From Monocercomonoides exilis (taxonomy: Eukaryota; Preaxostyla; Oxymonadida; Polymastigidae), in contig LSRY02000035.1 in NCBI GenBank assembly GCA_001643675.2, positions 744,001-808,000 on the forward strand: 64,000 bases of DNA, written 5' to 3'. The position numbers were made by a program, and so were the translations under genes. Below, in pieces: positions 34,101-48,706 of this stretch. A model generated the notes under the pieces. The model was not told the DNA's origin and searched no databases. It saw only the letters and a list, made by a program, of their open reading frames with translations. The first letter of the stretch is position 1; the number at the start of each line of letters is the position of its first letter.

Positions 34101-37100
34101 TTGTCCAGATAAGGAACCAATTGAAGATGATGCGATGGAGCTGTTTTCAAAAGCGATAGATCTCAAATCATCAAAAGGATCAACAAAGGAATCAGTGTCA
34201 GAATATGAAGCAGAAGAACTTGAAGGAGAAGAAGAAAGAGGACGAAAAACATTCATGCGATCAACAAACAACAAAGGAGAATCTGAATTGAACGAATTTT
34301 TTGTTCCATCTCTCATTTCTGAATAATCGTACACTCTTTGCTTCGCCTGATCCAAAGATGACAGAGAATTCTCTTTGTTTAACATCAAAACAAAAGAATC
34401 ACTTTTATTTTCGTCTTCATCTTCTCTTTTCGATAAGCTTTCCTCACCAAAAGGCAATAAAGATTTTCCATCTGTTGCATTTTTATCATTTTGGGAATCA
34501 TCAACAATGTCTGAATCAGATTTTTTGTGATTCTTTCTTTCATCTTCGATTTCTTTTATGTTTTTGAATTTCTGGGTTTTTATTTCCATTTCATCATCTT
34601 CTTTCATATTTCCATCCTTTTGCATTTCTCTATCTCTATTTTCTTGTTCCATCTTCTGAAAAGCTTTCAACTGAATCTGCCTATTTATTTCCCAAGCTTC
34701 AGCAGTTTCATCAAGCTGATTGAGAAACGACAATGCAATTCTGACGTCTCTGTAAGACACACAAGCTGAAAGAGAAGAGCCAACAGAAGTTTCCACGCTG
34801 ATATATGAAAGAGATGTGTAATTGCTTTCTTCTTCTTCTAATTTGAGTGAAGGAGAAGAACCTGGATCAAATAACAGTTCATCAAATTCTTCTTCTCCAC
34901 TTGTATAGTTGTTTTTCGTATCCTCCACATTTGTTTTTTCATGTTGTTCAGCCTTCATTTTCTCTCCATTTTTGCTTATTGCATTCGAAATTGAAAACGA
35001 TGGCGGAAAAGTTGATGGCGTTGCTGCCGGAGAACGTGAGTATGTTGGGAGAGAAGGCGTTGGATAAGAAACATTCGTCAATGAACGATTAACAAATCTG
35101 TTTTGTGTTAATTTATTTGTCATATATACACTTGACTTTGATAAAGAAGATTGAATCGAATTGTTGTTTTCTTCCATTAGATCACAGTCCGGTGAGCAAA
35201 TTGTCTTGAATGGCTGAAGAGAAGTAGCATCATTTAGAATTGTGCAAAATGAAAGACTTTCCACATCAAGAAGGCTATTTTCCTTCAATTTTTGCTTTTC
35301 TTCACCAAAAATGGTTGAGTTTTGATTTGAAAACTGCACAGAAGCTGAATTCTTGTTCAATTGTGAATCATTATTATTGATGCCACATCCATTCTTTTTC
35401 CTGTTGTTTGTTTTGACGCCAGATACTGTAGTTATAACAGAAGTTGGGCCAGATATTCTATGTGGTTTTGGTGAAAGAAGAGAAAGTGGAATAAGCAGTG
35501 AATGTGGAGGAGGGAAAAATGATGAACAGAAAGCGGATGACGTAAAGTGTGGAAGAGTGTTTTTTAAAGAAATTGAATTTGTTGATGACAAATTTGGTGC
35601 ATCTGACTGAAGCGGTAATTTTGAAACACATGAATTCACAGATGAATGAGGCAGTGAAGAAAGAAGAGGATGAAAGAATGATTTCTTCATTTTATCAATG
35701 TGAAATAGGTTTGGTTGACAGCGGAATAACTCTATTGAATCAGCTGTGATATCACCAAAAATGAATTGAGTAGGATAAGATTCTGTGATGAATGAAAATG
35801 TGGATACTGGCGTAGTGTTAGAAGATTGCTCCGTTGAAGATACAGTGAATGGTGATTGGCGAGTACTTGAGCTTATTGTTTTTATTTGAACTGATGAAGA
35901 AGATGGAGATGGAACAGAATTAGTGAAATTAGTGCTTGACCGCTTTGCAGCCATCATTTCTTTGACCAAATCTCGTTGAAGTTGGAAATCAAGAAAAGGA
36001 TAAGTCTCTTTCAACAAAGCAATATTATTGTTGTGCTGTTTTTGAAGCCGACTTAAAGAAACAACCTCATTTTTCATCGATTCGTTTGTGCCCTTGCTTG
36101 AATAAAAATTGACACATGATTGTGCTGAATTTTGTTGAATAGTTGAAGTATTACAATGATTTTGGCTATTGTCTTTTTCATCATTAGTTTCTTCTTCTTC
36201 TTCTTCTTCTTCAAATGAGTATCGAATTGGATCTCCAACATTATTCGGCAATGCACAAATGAATGAGAGCTGACTGTTAACAGAAAGAGCCAAAGTGAAA
36301 GATGCAAATACTCTTGGATCATCCAACAAATGAACAGTTGCATCAACAAGAGACAATTTGACTCGAAAAATAGAAGGAAAGACTAAGGATTGTGGAATTC
36401 TTGAAACTGAACCTTGCTCTGTTGTATTTTTTCTTTGATGTTCTGTTTTTGGAACCAAATTAAGCGATTGTTCAGTTAATAAGTCCAACTTTGTGATATC
36501 ATTGTTCATTTTGTTTAACGAACCATTTTCAGTTTTCCTTTCGGTGCTTTGCTCAAATATACTGCGATAATCCATTCTTTCGTTCATTTTTGTGGAAGAT
36601 GCATTTTGATTCAGAGTTTGTTCAAACGATTCGAAATTAACATCTAATGTTGATAAAGAAGAGGCTGCTAGTTCTTCAACAGTCCGTACAAACATCGCTT
36701 TTTCAATTGAATAAAGCAAAAGCAATGGTTCTCTTTCATCGCGAATTGATTCTCGTAAATAGTTGCTTCTTTTGTTTTTCAAAGTTTTATTCATTTTAAG
36801 TTCTCTTTCTTTATCCTTCTGAATCCTTTTTGCTCTCTTTAGATAAGATTGAAATTCATTAACAATATTCGAATACAGCTCAAACACACTCATCACAAGA
36901 GGAATGTATTCAGTCAGAAAAGGAGGAGAAAGCAGAAACTGTGGAGAAATTAGTCGAAAGAAGATATCAGCGCAGCTTTTGTTGCTTTCTCGAATCACCT
37001 GAACTGTAAATGGTTTGCGAAGAAATAGATGAGACGAAATTATCGATGAATAAGTGATGAGAGAAGGAAGAGAAGGATAATCGCTGAATGATGGAAAAGA

Positions 37101-40100
37101 AAACATTGAAGAAGGATCTCCATTATTTTCGCTTTCTGTTTGTGAGCAACGCTCGTTTCCATTCGACTGAAAGGCAATATCGTTCCCACAGCTTTTGTTG
37201 GACTGGGTTGCGTTTGCAGCTTCGAGAGATGTTCCAGCAAGAGGATGCAGCGCCGCTATCTGTCCAAAGTGAGACAATGCATTTCTTCTTTGATAAATTG
37301 AATGTCTTGTCCTTCTTTTAGCACATGCTTTGCGGTTCAATTCTTTTCTCGTTCTTTCGCTAAAAGGTTTTTGTTTGACTTCTGAGCGATTAGCTGTTGA
37401 ATTAGAAGAGCCAAATTTTGTTTGCCCGGAAGAATCTGATGTCACATTGTTGGAAAAGTTATTTTTTGAAGTTAAAGAGACTCCTCCTGACACTCTCGAA
37501 TCTTCAACGGTAAAAGCATCCAACACAATTGTTGAAGCGATTGTCTTGTCCGAAAAAGAAAAGATGCATAAACGAGGCGATGCCACACGTGCCAAAGCCA
37601 AAGGATTGAAAAAAGAAGTGTCAAGAGAAGAAGAATTGCAATCAAATGAAGATGAATATTGTGATGAATGCAATGAAACACTTGAATTTTTCTTGTTGTT
37701 TTTGCCATGATGAAATGGATAACCAGAGCCAGAAATGAGAAAAGCAGTAACATCTGCAACAGTTGAGGTTAAAAGGAAACGAGGACGCAACGTTTTGCGA
37801 TCGCAAACATTAAGAGGAATGATATGTTCAGAAATAAGATAAGACGAATTGTTTTCTTGTGAATTTGATGAATGAGAAGAGTGAAGATTTTTGATTGTTG
37901 GCTGATGAACAGAAAAAGTTGATTGTTTATTATCAAAAGAAGAAAATGTAGAATTTGCAGCCGAAGTTAAAGGCGTTATTTTTTGTGATTCTGGAGTGTT
38001 TAATTCATTGATAACCTGATCAATCAAAGACAACCAAGAAAACGAAGAATCAACTTTCTTTCCATTTGATGGAGATGATGATAAAGTGGAGGAAGATAAA
38101 AACGCAGGTGATTGTGAAGCAAAAGAAGAAGGAGAAGAATGAATTGATACAGATGATGAATCGAATGGTTGATTCGCTTGCATTGAAAGAGATCGAGAAA
38201 CATCCAATATTTGAGCTGGCGGAGTGATTGGGGGAGAAGAATACAAAATTACTGGTGCAAATGAATGAGACAAAAGCTGATCTTCATCAGCTTCTCTATC
38301 ATCATTGTCACTTTTGACAATGGCCATATCCTTTTGCACCTGACTTGATTGATCGGAAGATAAATGATCGTTAGAGAGAGAAGAAGGAAATGCAGAAGAA
38401 GGGAAAGGTGAAGCAAGAACAGAAACAGCATTGCATTTTGGATCGGATACAATTACTGGCCAAAAACGTGGTGTTTGTGTCAGATTGTTGGCCACGCATA
38501 AATCGATAATGTGAAGAAGAGTCAGGTCAAGTGCCATCGACACACTGGAAACAGCGATTGCAAATGTGAAAGATGGCGGAAGTTTTGAAAAGGCTGAGGA
38601 GTCAAAATAATCAAGTGGGGTTGGTGGAACAGAAAGAAGATCTGAATGACTAATGAACTTCTCGCTCTGTGGCTCAACATAATCTACTTTGCGATTTTCA
38701 TCAATTTTTGCTTCATCTAATTCTTCTTTCTTTTCTTCCTCCATGCTTCCATTGCTATCCATAACATCATCCACAGGAATGAAGTCGGACTCAACAAGAG
38801 GAGAAGGAGGAGGAGAGTTGCCATTCTGTTCGTTCTGTTCAAAAGATGATGAAAACGAAGAAATTTTTGGAGATGAATAATGCGATGTTGCGGATGTTTC
38901 AGAAGAAATTGAAGGAGAACGTGGAGGAGATGGAGATTCAGATAGAACGTGTGTCATAATAAACACTGGTGGTAAAGCTTTTCTTCGAAAAACTGGTTTT
39001 TCTTCTTTGTTGTTTTCATTGGAATTTCCCTCATTTCCATTCTGTGAGTTTATTGAATCAGAATCATTCTGAACAGAACTTGAAGAAGAAAGAGTACTGT
39101 TATTTGATGTTGAATGAATTTCTTTTTCAAATGAAGATTTCATTTCGACTGAAGGTGTGATTTCTTTTGAAACTGCAGCTTCCTTCAAATGCTTTTCACG
39201 GTTTTCATCTTCTGTCTTCTTTTCCACAATATGAAATTCATGAACATTTGGATGAGACGCATATTCCAGGCACAAATGAAACACAACATCATGTGCCCTG
39301 GGAAAGCAGTTCATCAAGTTTCGAGTGTTGATTGCCATCTGCCTGCTCAAATTCTTCAACTGTTCTGGTTGATTCTTATTGTTTGTTTGACTTTCAGGAA
39401 TAGTTTGAATCGTATCATCACAAACATTTGGCAAAGCAAAGACTGGTATTTCCAAATCTGATAAAAGTGGATATCTTTTCACTTTTCGACTGTTGTTGAA
39501 TGTTTCTAGGGGAGTTAAAGAGCAAGTGAACACTGCATTCTTCTCAATGAGTGACTCAAGCTTGACCGATTCATATTCAACAAACGGCTTTAAAGATGGC
39601 ATTACCACTCTTTCATTATTCTCTGAAATTTGTGAAGTTGTTGATGGCTTCAAAGAGGCAAATGGAAAAGTTGAATACTCTTCAGTTTCACAATTGTCAA
39701 TTGTCAGTCCGTTTCCAATTCGTTCAACTTCTTCTTCATTTCTTTTGCTTTCTCTTTCGCCTTCTTCTTCATATTCATTTTCTCCTTTCAGTTTTGTTGA
39801 CTGCTTCGAAGATGATAAATGAATGCAGCCTGCAGAAAGCACAATGCAATGAGGATCAGTGAAAGAAAGTGGCAGAAGAAGAATTGGAGCTTCGAGATTA
39901 ACATTGATGAGTGGCCAACTGCGAATGGCTGTTGTGAAGGATTGAGAAATAAATGAAGGAGAAGAGATGGAGGAAGCCAATTCAGACGAGGCAAAATCAG
40001 AAAGAGTGGAAGTAGTTTGCGTGCTTTTTTGCTGGGAAAAATTAGAAGTTAGAAAGAAAATTGCAATTTCTTCCCAAAATCTCTTCAAAATAACAAAACG

Positions 40101-43100
40101 AACAGCAGAAGCAGCTCCAATAAAAGCTGATGAATATCTTCTTTGCATCAAAGCTTGCTTGAAGGCCGTTGTACTACTTTTGGAGGAATAAATGGAAAAT
40201 GGAGGAAGAGGAGCAAGTGAGGTTTCAGAGGACGAAGATGAAAGTTGCATTGCTTGAGAGCCTGTACACTCTTTCACGTAACAAAAAAGCATATCAAAAG
40301 CCGGACTTGAAGAAGAATGAGAAGACGATGCAAGTATATTGGAATTGGATCCGAACGATAGCATTTGTGGATAGATGGTTCGATACTGAAATGTCGAACA
40401 AGCTTCATCTGAATAAGAAGTGGATTGATTATTTGTTGAAAATTTGCTTTTTGTTGTTGAATAATCCATTTCAGCTTCTGATTCATCGAAAATGTTCAAT
40501 GACTGAAGAGAAACACCAAAGCGAGTTGTGTCTGCATCGTTCAGCATTTGGACAGAAAACGATGATAAATGGGCAGATGCAAAAGAAGTGTGACCATCTT
40601 CAATGATTTCTGGGTTGTCTTCTTTTTGTTCTTCATTTGAAATGGAATTTTCAGATGATTCACTTGTCGATGAATTATTTGGTAATGAATCTGTTTTCTG
40701 AGATTGAAACACTTCTGAAGATGAAGAAGATTGATATGAAACAAAACAAGAAGGAAGCTTCGAGTTATTCGTTCTTTGAACATTAGCATTTTCATTTTTT
40801 GGATGTTTGACATCTTTTGGTAGACGCATTTGAACAGAAAGATGGCCAAAGCGAACGCGAACAGAGGCATTTAGAGAAGAAGCGCGAGAAGATACAGACT
40901 GAATGGAAGAAGATGCCAAAGGAGGAAGAAATGAAGCCGATGCGAAATGCAATCGTGATGGATTCAGTTTCGAGAAAATTGAACTGTTTTTGCTTTCTGA
41001 TTGAAGCGGATCATTCAAACGATTTGTAGATTCATCACGTTTGCTTGAAAATGAACTTCTTTTTGTTTGAGAAGAAAGAAAAGCAAAGAGAGACGAAAAA
41101 GAATGTGTCAGGTGAGTTAAAGTTGTCTTTCGAAGTGTGACAGCAGCCTGCGAAAGAAGGAAATCGAAGCAAACATGTGGATGTGTGTTTGACTTGCACG
41201 TGATGAAATGAAGAGGATCATAAAAATGCTTTTCATTAGATTCAGAAGAATAAAGATGAGTGTTTTCTGTGGATTCCTCAGAATTGCACTTTCCAGAACA
41301 TATGGGTTCGATTGGTGCATCAAATGAATTGAAATGCTGAAGTGAAAATGGAACGATGGGTGAATTGCTCGAAGTGAATGACATAGCGATTTGCACAGCG
41401 GGAGGAGTGTGAAATGGATAATTGCTTGCTGATGATTTGAAATGAGATACATTTTGATCAGAAGAAGAAGAAGAAGAAGAGCGAACATGTTTTTTAGATT
41501 CGAACGAATGAATGCAATCTTTGTGAAGAGTCAGCTGAGCCAATCTCAGAGGAGGTGGAATAAAGACCATTGACGTTGAAGTATCAATTGCTGTTGAATT
41601 GCAATCACATTTTGAATTATTTTGATTTCTTTGGGGAAATACAGAATGATCGCATTCATCAGACGAAAGAAACAGACAGCGCGTTTTCGAGGAAAAATCC
41701 TCTCTTTCGTCAGCCGTTCCATTTCTTTCTCGATTCAATTTGTTTGAATTTTTCGTTCTTCCTTTCCTTTTTGCTTTTCTTCTGTCATATCCATTCTCTT
41801 CTTGCTCTTTCTCAACGTCTTCGAGCAAACGAACAGCAAAGCAAACTGGCTTTTTTTCGTCTGGTTTTTTATTGTTGAATTTTTCATTCATTTCATTAAC
41901 ATCATTGAGCTGCTTTCGATTCCCAGTTTGATCTTCTTTGTCGCTTTCCTTCTCTTTCATTTCCTTCTTCTTTCTTTCTCTTTCTTTTCTCTTATTCTCT
42001 TCAAGCGCATCAATGACAATGTATCTTTTCATCGAAAACTTCATTCCACCATCCGTTTTTCTTCTGGAAGCCTCAAAAGCAAAGTTGAAGATGTGTGCTT
42101 CAAGTAACTGTCTCTCTTGTGGAAGATTCAGAAACAGGAGCGATGGATCAACTGAAGATGAAACAGTGGATGTTTGATTCATTTTTGAAAGTGAGTCATT
42201 TTGGAATTTGGCTTTGTCAATCAAGAACTTATTATGCATTGCATTTAAAGAGAGAATTGCATCTTTTCTGGTGAAATTGGTCGCACCATTTCTTTGCTGA
42301 GATGTTTTATTGCGTGTCAAATTTCCATTTTCATTTTCTCCACCAAATAAACCGCCAGATGATTTTGAGAGCTGATCAAAAAACCTGTTTGTGAAACTGA
42401 AGATTCGAACAGTTAGATGCTTGACTTTTGCATCAACATACAATCTTGATACGAAGAATGACGAGAAGAAAGACTGAAGAGAAAGAATTGATGAAGAAGC
42501 AGAAGAAGAAGCTGAAAAAGATAATTGCGCAGCAAAATGTGACGAGCTTGAATTTTCGTTGCCATTTGGCCAAATCGAATGAGATGAATGAAATTTCGAT
42601 AAGAAAGAGTTTTCAACTTTGTGATTCAGTTGGCTTTCTTCGGTCATCGAGTAAAGCTCTTTTTCATCTGTGGAGGATTTATTGAACATATCAACAACTT
42701 CAGATGAACGAATTATAGAGTAATTATTCTTCAACTCTTCATTCGCTTTTTCATTTACATTGTTGAATTCATCGACTTTAACATCATTTTCATCATCTTC
42801 TTTTTCATTCTCAAATCTCTTCAGAACAGAAAGCAGAATGGCTATTCTTTTGCCGCTGACCGACAGGACAACCGAAGAGATGCGAAGAAGAAGCGACTGG
42901 CGAGGACGATAAAACGAAAGAGAAGATGACAATTCATCGAGTGAAGGAAGATGTGGCTGAAGTTCTAAAACAGAAGAAGAGATATCATTTGAAGAGGAAG
43001 GTGAATGAGGTGGAGATGTTGTGGAAATAGTGAGTGGGAAAGATGAAAGAGGAGAAGGAACACTCTCAGAAGAAGCAGAAGAAGCAGAAGAAGAAGAAGA

Positions 43101-46100
43101 ATCAGATAAAGTTGTTGCGGATGATGAAGATTGTGGATAAAAACTGAAAGAAGAAGGAAGTGAAAGAGACAAAGGCCAGAAAGGTGGGACATTTTTAGGA
43201 TCTGCAAATGACTGAAGCGAATGACGAGGATTCGAAGATGGTTGTTGAATTGCTTCAGAATCTGATGATGAAGAATTAATAGGCGATGCTGTTGGCAATT
43301 CATTCAGTGCATTCTGCCTGACTTGGTGAATGCGATTTTTGAAGAGCGATACGTTCAGCGTGAGTGGATCTAAAACATCCTCCACAAAAAATGATTCATT
43401 GCCACTTTGAGAATTGCTCTCCAAGTTGGATTCCAACCAGTTCTGAAGAGAATTCGTGACAGAAACAGAAAAGTTGGACAGGTCCAGTTGAACTGTTTTC
43501 TTTCCTTTGAGCGAAGTTTTTATAATTCTTTGAGAAGAATTAAGATTGGAAGAGTTTGTATTTCTTGTGAAATACGATGATGGATATACTTTCAATCGGC
43601 ATTCACCCATCTTCACAACAGCAGCGGGTGTGTTGCAGAGCCTCTCGTCTGCCGGAAACAGGAAAGAAGGAGCACGAAAATGGACGTCCATCAAAAGATG
43701 TGGAATGACATCAGAGAAAAGAGAAGTGATTTGAGAGCTGATGGAAGATGAAGACAGGAGCTCCAGTGGAAGTGCCTGGGCATCGTCAGAAACGATCAGG
43801 GAAGAAAAGGGCTGGCACAAAACAGACAGAAAAGAAGAGAGTCGCCGGATGAAAGGAAGTGAAAACACGAAAGAAGGAGAGAAGGCTGTGACTGTGAGAG
43901 TGGATGGAGGAGATGAAGATGGTGAAGAAGAAGAAGAAGAAGCTGAATTGCTTTGCTGAAATGGATTCGATGTGGAAATTGAAGTGGCAGATGAAGAAGA
44001 TGATGATGATGAAGTTAAATTGGCAGAAGAGAAAGAGAGTGAGTGATTTCCTTGAGATGGATACAAGTTTGCTACAACTTCAATCAAAGTCTCGTCAGAA
44101 CTTGGTGAAATAGTCAAAGAAGGAAACTTTGACTTAAGATGAGAAGACGATTGAGAATGAGACGACGAGGAGGAAGATGATGAGGAAAAAGAGGATTCTG
44201 TGGTATCAGACTCAAAAATATTAACATCAAAAGAAGAAAGAATATTCTTATTTTCGTCTTTTTCATCGTCAGCATCAGGATCGATGATGTTAAAAGAACC
44301 TACACACATTCGAACATGTGCAGATATTGTGTTTGAGAAAGCAGACGAAGGAGCAGACTCCAAATGCGCAAAAGGATTGAAAGTGTTTTGGGAAGAAGGA
44401 AGAGGAGGAGATTGAAGAGGAGGAGCAGAAGGTGAACTGTCTAATTGATTGACTGATTGCGATTGGTCTGTCGTTCTGATGAACGGGAATGAAATTGGTT
44501 GAAGACCAGTTTTTGTTGAAGTATCTTCTTCATTAAAATTGTCATTTTGTGCTTCAGCTTTATCATTTACATTAAAATTTCTATTAACTTGGCCTTCCTC
44601 ATCTTCCTCCTCTTCCTCTTCCTCATCATCCTCTTCTTCCAAATCACTCATATTTTCATCTCCATTGTCAGAATTGCTTGCCATTTTTGTCTGTTCCATC
44701 CATTCAACAATCCTCAATGACGATTTAATCGGCTCTGCATACGAATTGTTGAGGCCTGTTCGGATGGATGCTGCGACAGAAATCGATTTTGAATTCAAAA
44801 TAACAACAGGACGAAGATAAAGCTTTGAGTGAGAATTTTGTTGACCGTTTGAAAAAGAAGAGATGAGATTAGGATTTGAAGAAGAAGAGGCAGAAGAAGA
44901 TTCTTGATATGAGTCAACAGCAGATGAAGCAGATGAGAAAGGGAAAGTTTGAACAGAAGAATCGCTAATGCTATCATCGTAATTAGTATTTGCCAAAGAA
45001 GATGGCAAATGTGTTTCGGACACAAAAGATGAGGAAGAAGAAAGGTTAGATGCTTCAGCTGTATCAGGTTCGTTTTCAGGCTCAATGATTTGTGCACCAA
45101 CAGCATTGTCTTCATCAATTGTAAGAATTGGTATGTTGATTGAGCTCACATTGTTTGAATTAGCCTGAATGTGTGCAATTGATACAGGTGGGGCTGTTGA
45201 TCGCGTGAATGAATTTGAACTGTGTTCTGAAGAATTCAATACTGAACTTGAAGTTTCATTCGAATCAGTTCCATTTTGATGTTTTGTAGAATCTGATGGA
45301 TCTGACGATGAATCAATTGAAAATGAAGTGAATGGAAAAGAGGTATCTTCAATTTCATTTTCATTGTTACTGGCAGCATTATTCTCAACTGAACTTTGTG
45401 AAGGCTCTTCTGTTGGATAGAATGGAATGTTTGGCAAAGTTAATGCTTCAATAGAATGACGTGTCTCAGACAATGAAGAATCGTTATTTAATGAAATGAA
45501 TGGAATTGAAACTGGTTGAAATGGCTTTGTTGAAGAAGGTGAATGCTGTTCTTGCGAAGAAGAAGAAGTTGTTGTTGTTGAAGAGGAAGAGGAAGAAGAA
45601 GATGGCATAGATGAAGGCAGAGTTGATGATGATGTTTTTGGTAGCAATGTCTCAGGCTCAGAAGAGGAGGCAGTTGTGACTGTCAAATTCCCATCATTCG
45701 TCTGAGTTTTTGTTTCATTCAACTCTTTTTTCTTTTTCCGAGGTGAATAAACATCTGCCAAAATGAGAGCGAATTGAGGCACATTCAGCTGGACTGAAAT
45801 TAATTCTCTGTCAATCGGCTCATCTGGCTGCGCAGATAAACCAGCAGAAGAATTTCTGAAGTTGTCACGTGCTTCTTTTAATCTCAAATCCTTCTTTTGT
45901 TCTTTCGCTCTCTTTGCTCTCTCTCTTTCCTTCTCTCTTTCCTTCTCCACCTCTTCCCACCCGAGCAAGTCCAGCACCATCTTCATCTGCTTCTTCTCCA
46001 GTACTCCGCCTTCCACCATCCCCAGCAGTGAAAACCCGCTTTCCCTCTCTCTCACCTTCCACCTCGTCCCCTTCACCAGCTCCTCTGCCTGCGCAAGCAT

Positions 46101-48240
46101 CCTCCTCTCTCCCGGCGCCTGCCTCATTTCCTCGTCGCACCACCGCCGAAACAGAAGAATAGCCTCCATGTCGTATCTGTGCTCGATTTCAGTCAAAAGA
46201 GGCGAATATGAGACACTTTTGTGCAGTTGCAGAGTTGAAACAGAAGGAAGAGAAAAAGCTCCCGAAGAATTTGAAGAGCCCAACATCGCCTTCAGCCTGG
46301 CTTCTTTCTCTTTCTCTCTTTCTTTCTCCTTTTCTCTGTTTTTCTCTGACTCCAGCCGCATTCTCAGCGCCTTTTGTGCTACAAACCCCTGCATAATCTC
46401 GTGTTTTCTCACAGCAATGTAAAGTTTCCTGTCTTTTCTTCGCTGTCCCATCGCATCCCAGCTGAAAGAAGCACGCCGAACACGCACAATTTGCAGGATG
46501 CAGTCACACAACAGCCGCCAGCGCTGTTTGGCTTGTGAGGAAACACGAAAGGAGCTGGTTGATTGCAAGCTTGGGTTGGAAAATATGGAACTTTGATTTG
46601 ACTGAGAAGGAGAAGAGGATGAGGAAGAAGATGGAAAGGCGATTGAGGACTTGAGAAGAAGAGGCCAATGAGTAGCAGCGGCCGATGATGTGAATGAAGA
46701 TAGAGAATTCATTGCAACAGAAGAGGAGGAAGAGGAAGAAGAAAAAGACGAAGAAGGATTAGTTGACTCAAAAGAAGTGCCAAATGGAGTAGGATATGTG
46801 CTGTTAAATTCAGCATGTGGAAGAGGAACCCTCTTTCTTTCATTCAGTTTCTTGTCAACAAGAACAGAATACTTTGCAATGGCATCAGTTGTCTCGTCAA
46901 CAAACCACAAGGAACGAAGAATGTTTGCCGCAGTGACCATCGCAGGCGGATGGAGCAGAACAGAAATCGGCTTCACCTGAAATTGTTCGGTTGGCTGAGA
47001 TGAAGATGAAAGTGAAGAAGAAGAAAAAGAACTGGAAAAAAGAGGAGAAAGTGTTGGAGAAGGTGATGGTGAATGAGGAAATGGACTTGAAGGAATAACC
47101 GCAGAAAAAGAAGAAGAAGAAGAGGTGCTCAAAGACTGTTGTGGAGCTGAATTTGCGTGGGACATGGACAAGCGAAGGTCAAGATGTGTTTCTGAACCTC
47201 CAAGAATTGGATGAAGAAAATCCATTGATAGCGAAATTGTCGTGTTCTTGACAAGGCACGTGGACGGGTAAGAACAACGAGATGACTCATCATTTCCCAA
47301 TCTAGATTTGTTTGCTTGAAAAGCATTCAGCGTTATTCTGTTTGAAGTTTCATTTGAGCTTTTTGGCTGAACAGTCTGAATTGATTTGTGACGAGGGTTG
47401 TTGCATGTGTGAATGAGCGCAGGGAGCCGAAACCACTCCAGAGAAATGTCATGCAGCGTCAGCTTCTTAAACACACCACGAGATCTGACTGAGGGAACAA
47501 GGACGGGCTGGCCTGTCGCTGGATTGATTGAATGGAGCTCAATTATTGGAATAGTGAACAAAAACGAGCCTGTCTCTCCTTTATCAGCAATTGGATCATC
47601 TATTCGAAAAGATACGTCTTCTATGCTTATTTGAAAACGATTTATGCTTTGGAGAATTACAAAAATCTCAGCATTTTCATCTCCTTTTCCACTATCATTT
47701 GTTGTATCTCTTGTTTCAAGCATTTGCGTAAGAATCGCCAAAAAATTGCTTGGCTCAAAGAAAAAATCTTCCAGCTGTTTTTCCTTAAGAGTTTCCTGCG
47801 TTTTTATTTGATTGATCTTTGCTTTCAAATCAAACTAATTTTTTGTTAATAAATCTTCATAAATAAATCTTTATAAAATAATACCTGTTTAAGCTCTGTC
47901 ACAATAACTACATTTGAAATTCTAAGAGATATAGGCTTTTGTGTTGATTTGAAAATATCTATTTGAAGACAAATTTTTCCAATCGAAACTGAACAATACA
48001 AAATATAACTTATATTTCATCTCTAAATCGATAACAAAAAAGCGCACATTGTTTTATGTTAATTCCGGGGAACATGTGGTTAAATGCATTTTGTTTCAAT
48101 TTCAAATTTTGTAAAACAATTTCTCCAGCAGTCACGTCATCTCCAAATGATTGAGAATCAATTCCCACAAAATATTGCGAGAGTTTGGACTTTATTGCAG
48201 AAGCAATTGCTTTTGAAATAAATCTTCGTACAGTGTCCAT
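25199..48240 (-). CDS. Giant VPS13-family bridge-like lipid transfer protein
   Basis: Four exons on the minus strand: 48240-48048, 47988-47885, 47834-25959 and 25894-25199. They sum to 22,869 bases, about 7,622 residues, roughly twice the usual VPS13 length. The N-terminal chorein domain is clear: exon 1 has DDVTAGEIVLQNLKLKQNAF, followed by SIGKICLQIDI (exon 2) and ISIEDVSFRIDDP (exon 3). Far downstream the VPS13 adaptor-binding repeats show 'N.T..PL' motifs: MCIHNNTPIPLEVVL (about residue 5,360), PIIVQNKLPLSVGLSI (5,700), FLVFNRTPIPLAFI (5,890), YNLFNRIRNRTLFVRQF (6,370) and WLVNETEYAVNVKQED (6,530). Exon 4 carries the ATG2-like C-terminal helices (GIADGVSGIVSRPMDEAQKNG, GLVKGVGQGLAGLVVKPVVG) and a PH-like end with RVRPPRL. 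VPS13 proteins channel lipids between membranes at contact sites. Much of the middle is serine-rich low-complexity sequence with scattered recognisable segments. The 21.9-kb exon has no interruption. Confidence 0.9.
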
Positions 48241-48706
48241 TATGGATTCTCAATTCTCAGCAGCTTCACTTGGATAATGACCTCCGAATGTTTTGAAAAA
48301 TTTGTTATGGTTATTTGCGATTAGTAAAATTGATAATTTTCAAGATTAATGCACTTGCACGAAATAAAAAACCTTAAATCAAAAAAATAATTTCTGAGAT
48401 GCAATTTTTGTGATGTATTCAGAAAATATCTCTTTGAATTACTCGTTTGAAACAATAATTGCAAAAAATCTTTTTTCACATAATGTTTTAATTCGTATTT
48501 AAACGGAAAATGTGAATTCTGAATGAATGCTTTGAAAATAAATTCATTCTAATACATCTAATGAATCAGCATTTTGCATTCAAAAAAATACATACAAAAA
48601 TTAATAATCATTTTCTAAAAACAGTTTTCTTTAAACTTGCCAAAAAGTGTAGTGAATGTTCAATGAAATGGGTGGTATGTTTGTAACTAACGTGTATATC
48701 ACATAT
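48241..48706. other. Intergenic spacer between VPS13 and UBA1
   Basis: AT-rich, no gene seen. Both flanking genes run on the minus strand, so this holds the UBA1 3' end and the VPS13 promoter. Confidence 0.5.

Noticed and set aside
26135-47849. Many plus-strand and minus-strand ORFs within the VPS13 locus
   Set aside because: All are shadows of the 21.9-kb VPS13 exon, caused by the serine-repeat bias, and none shows a domain of its own.
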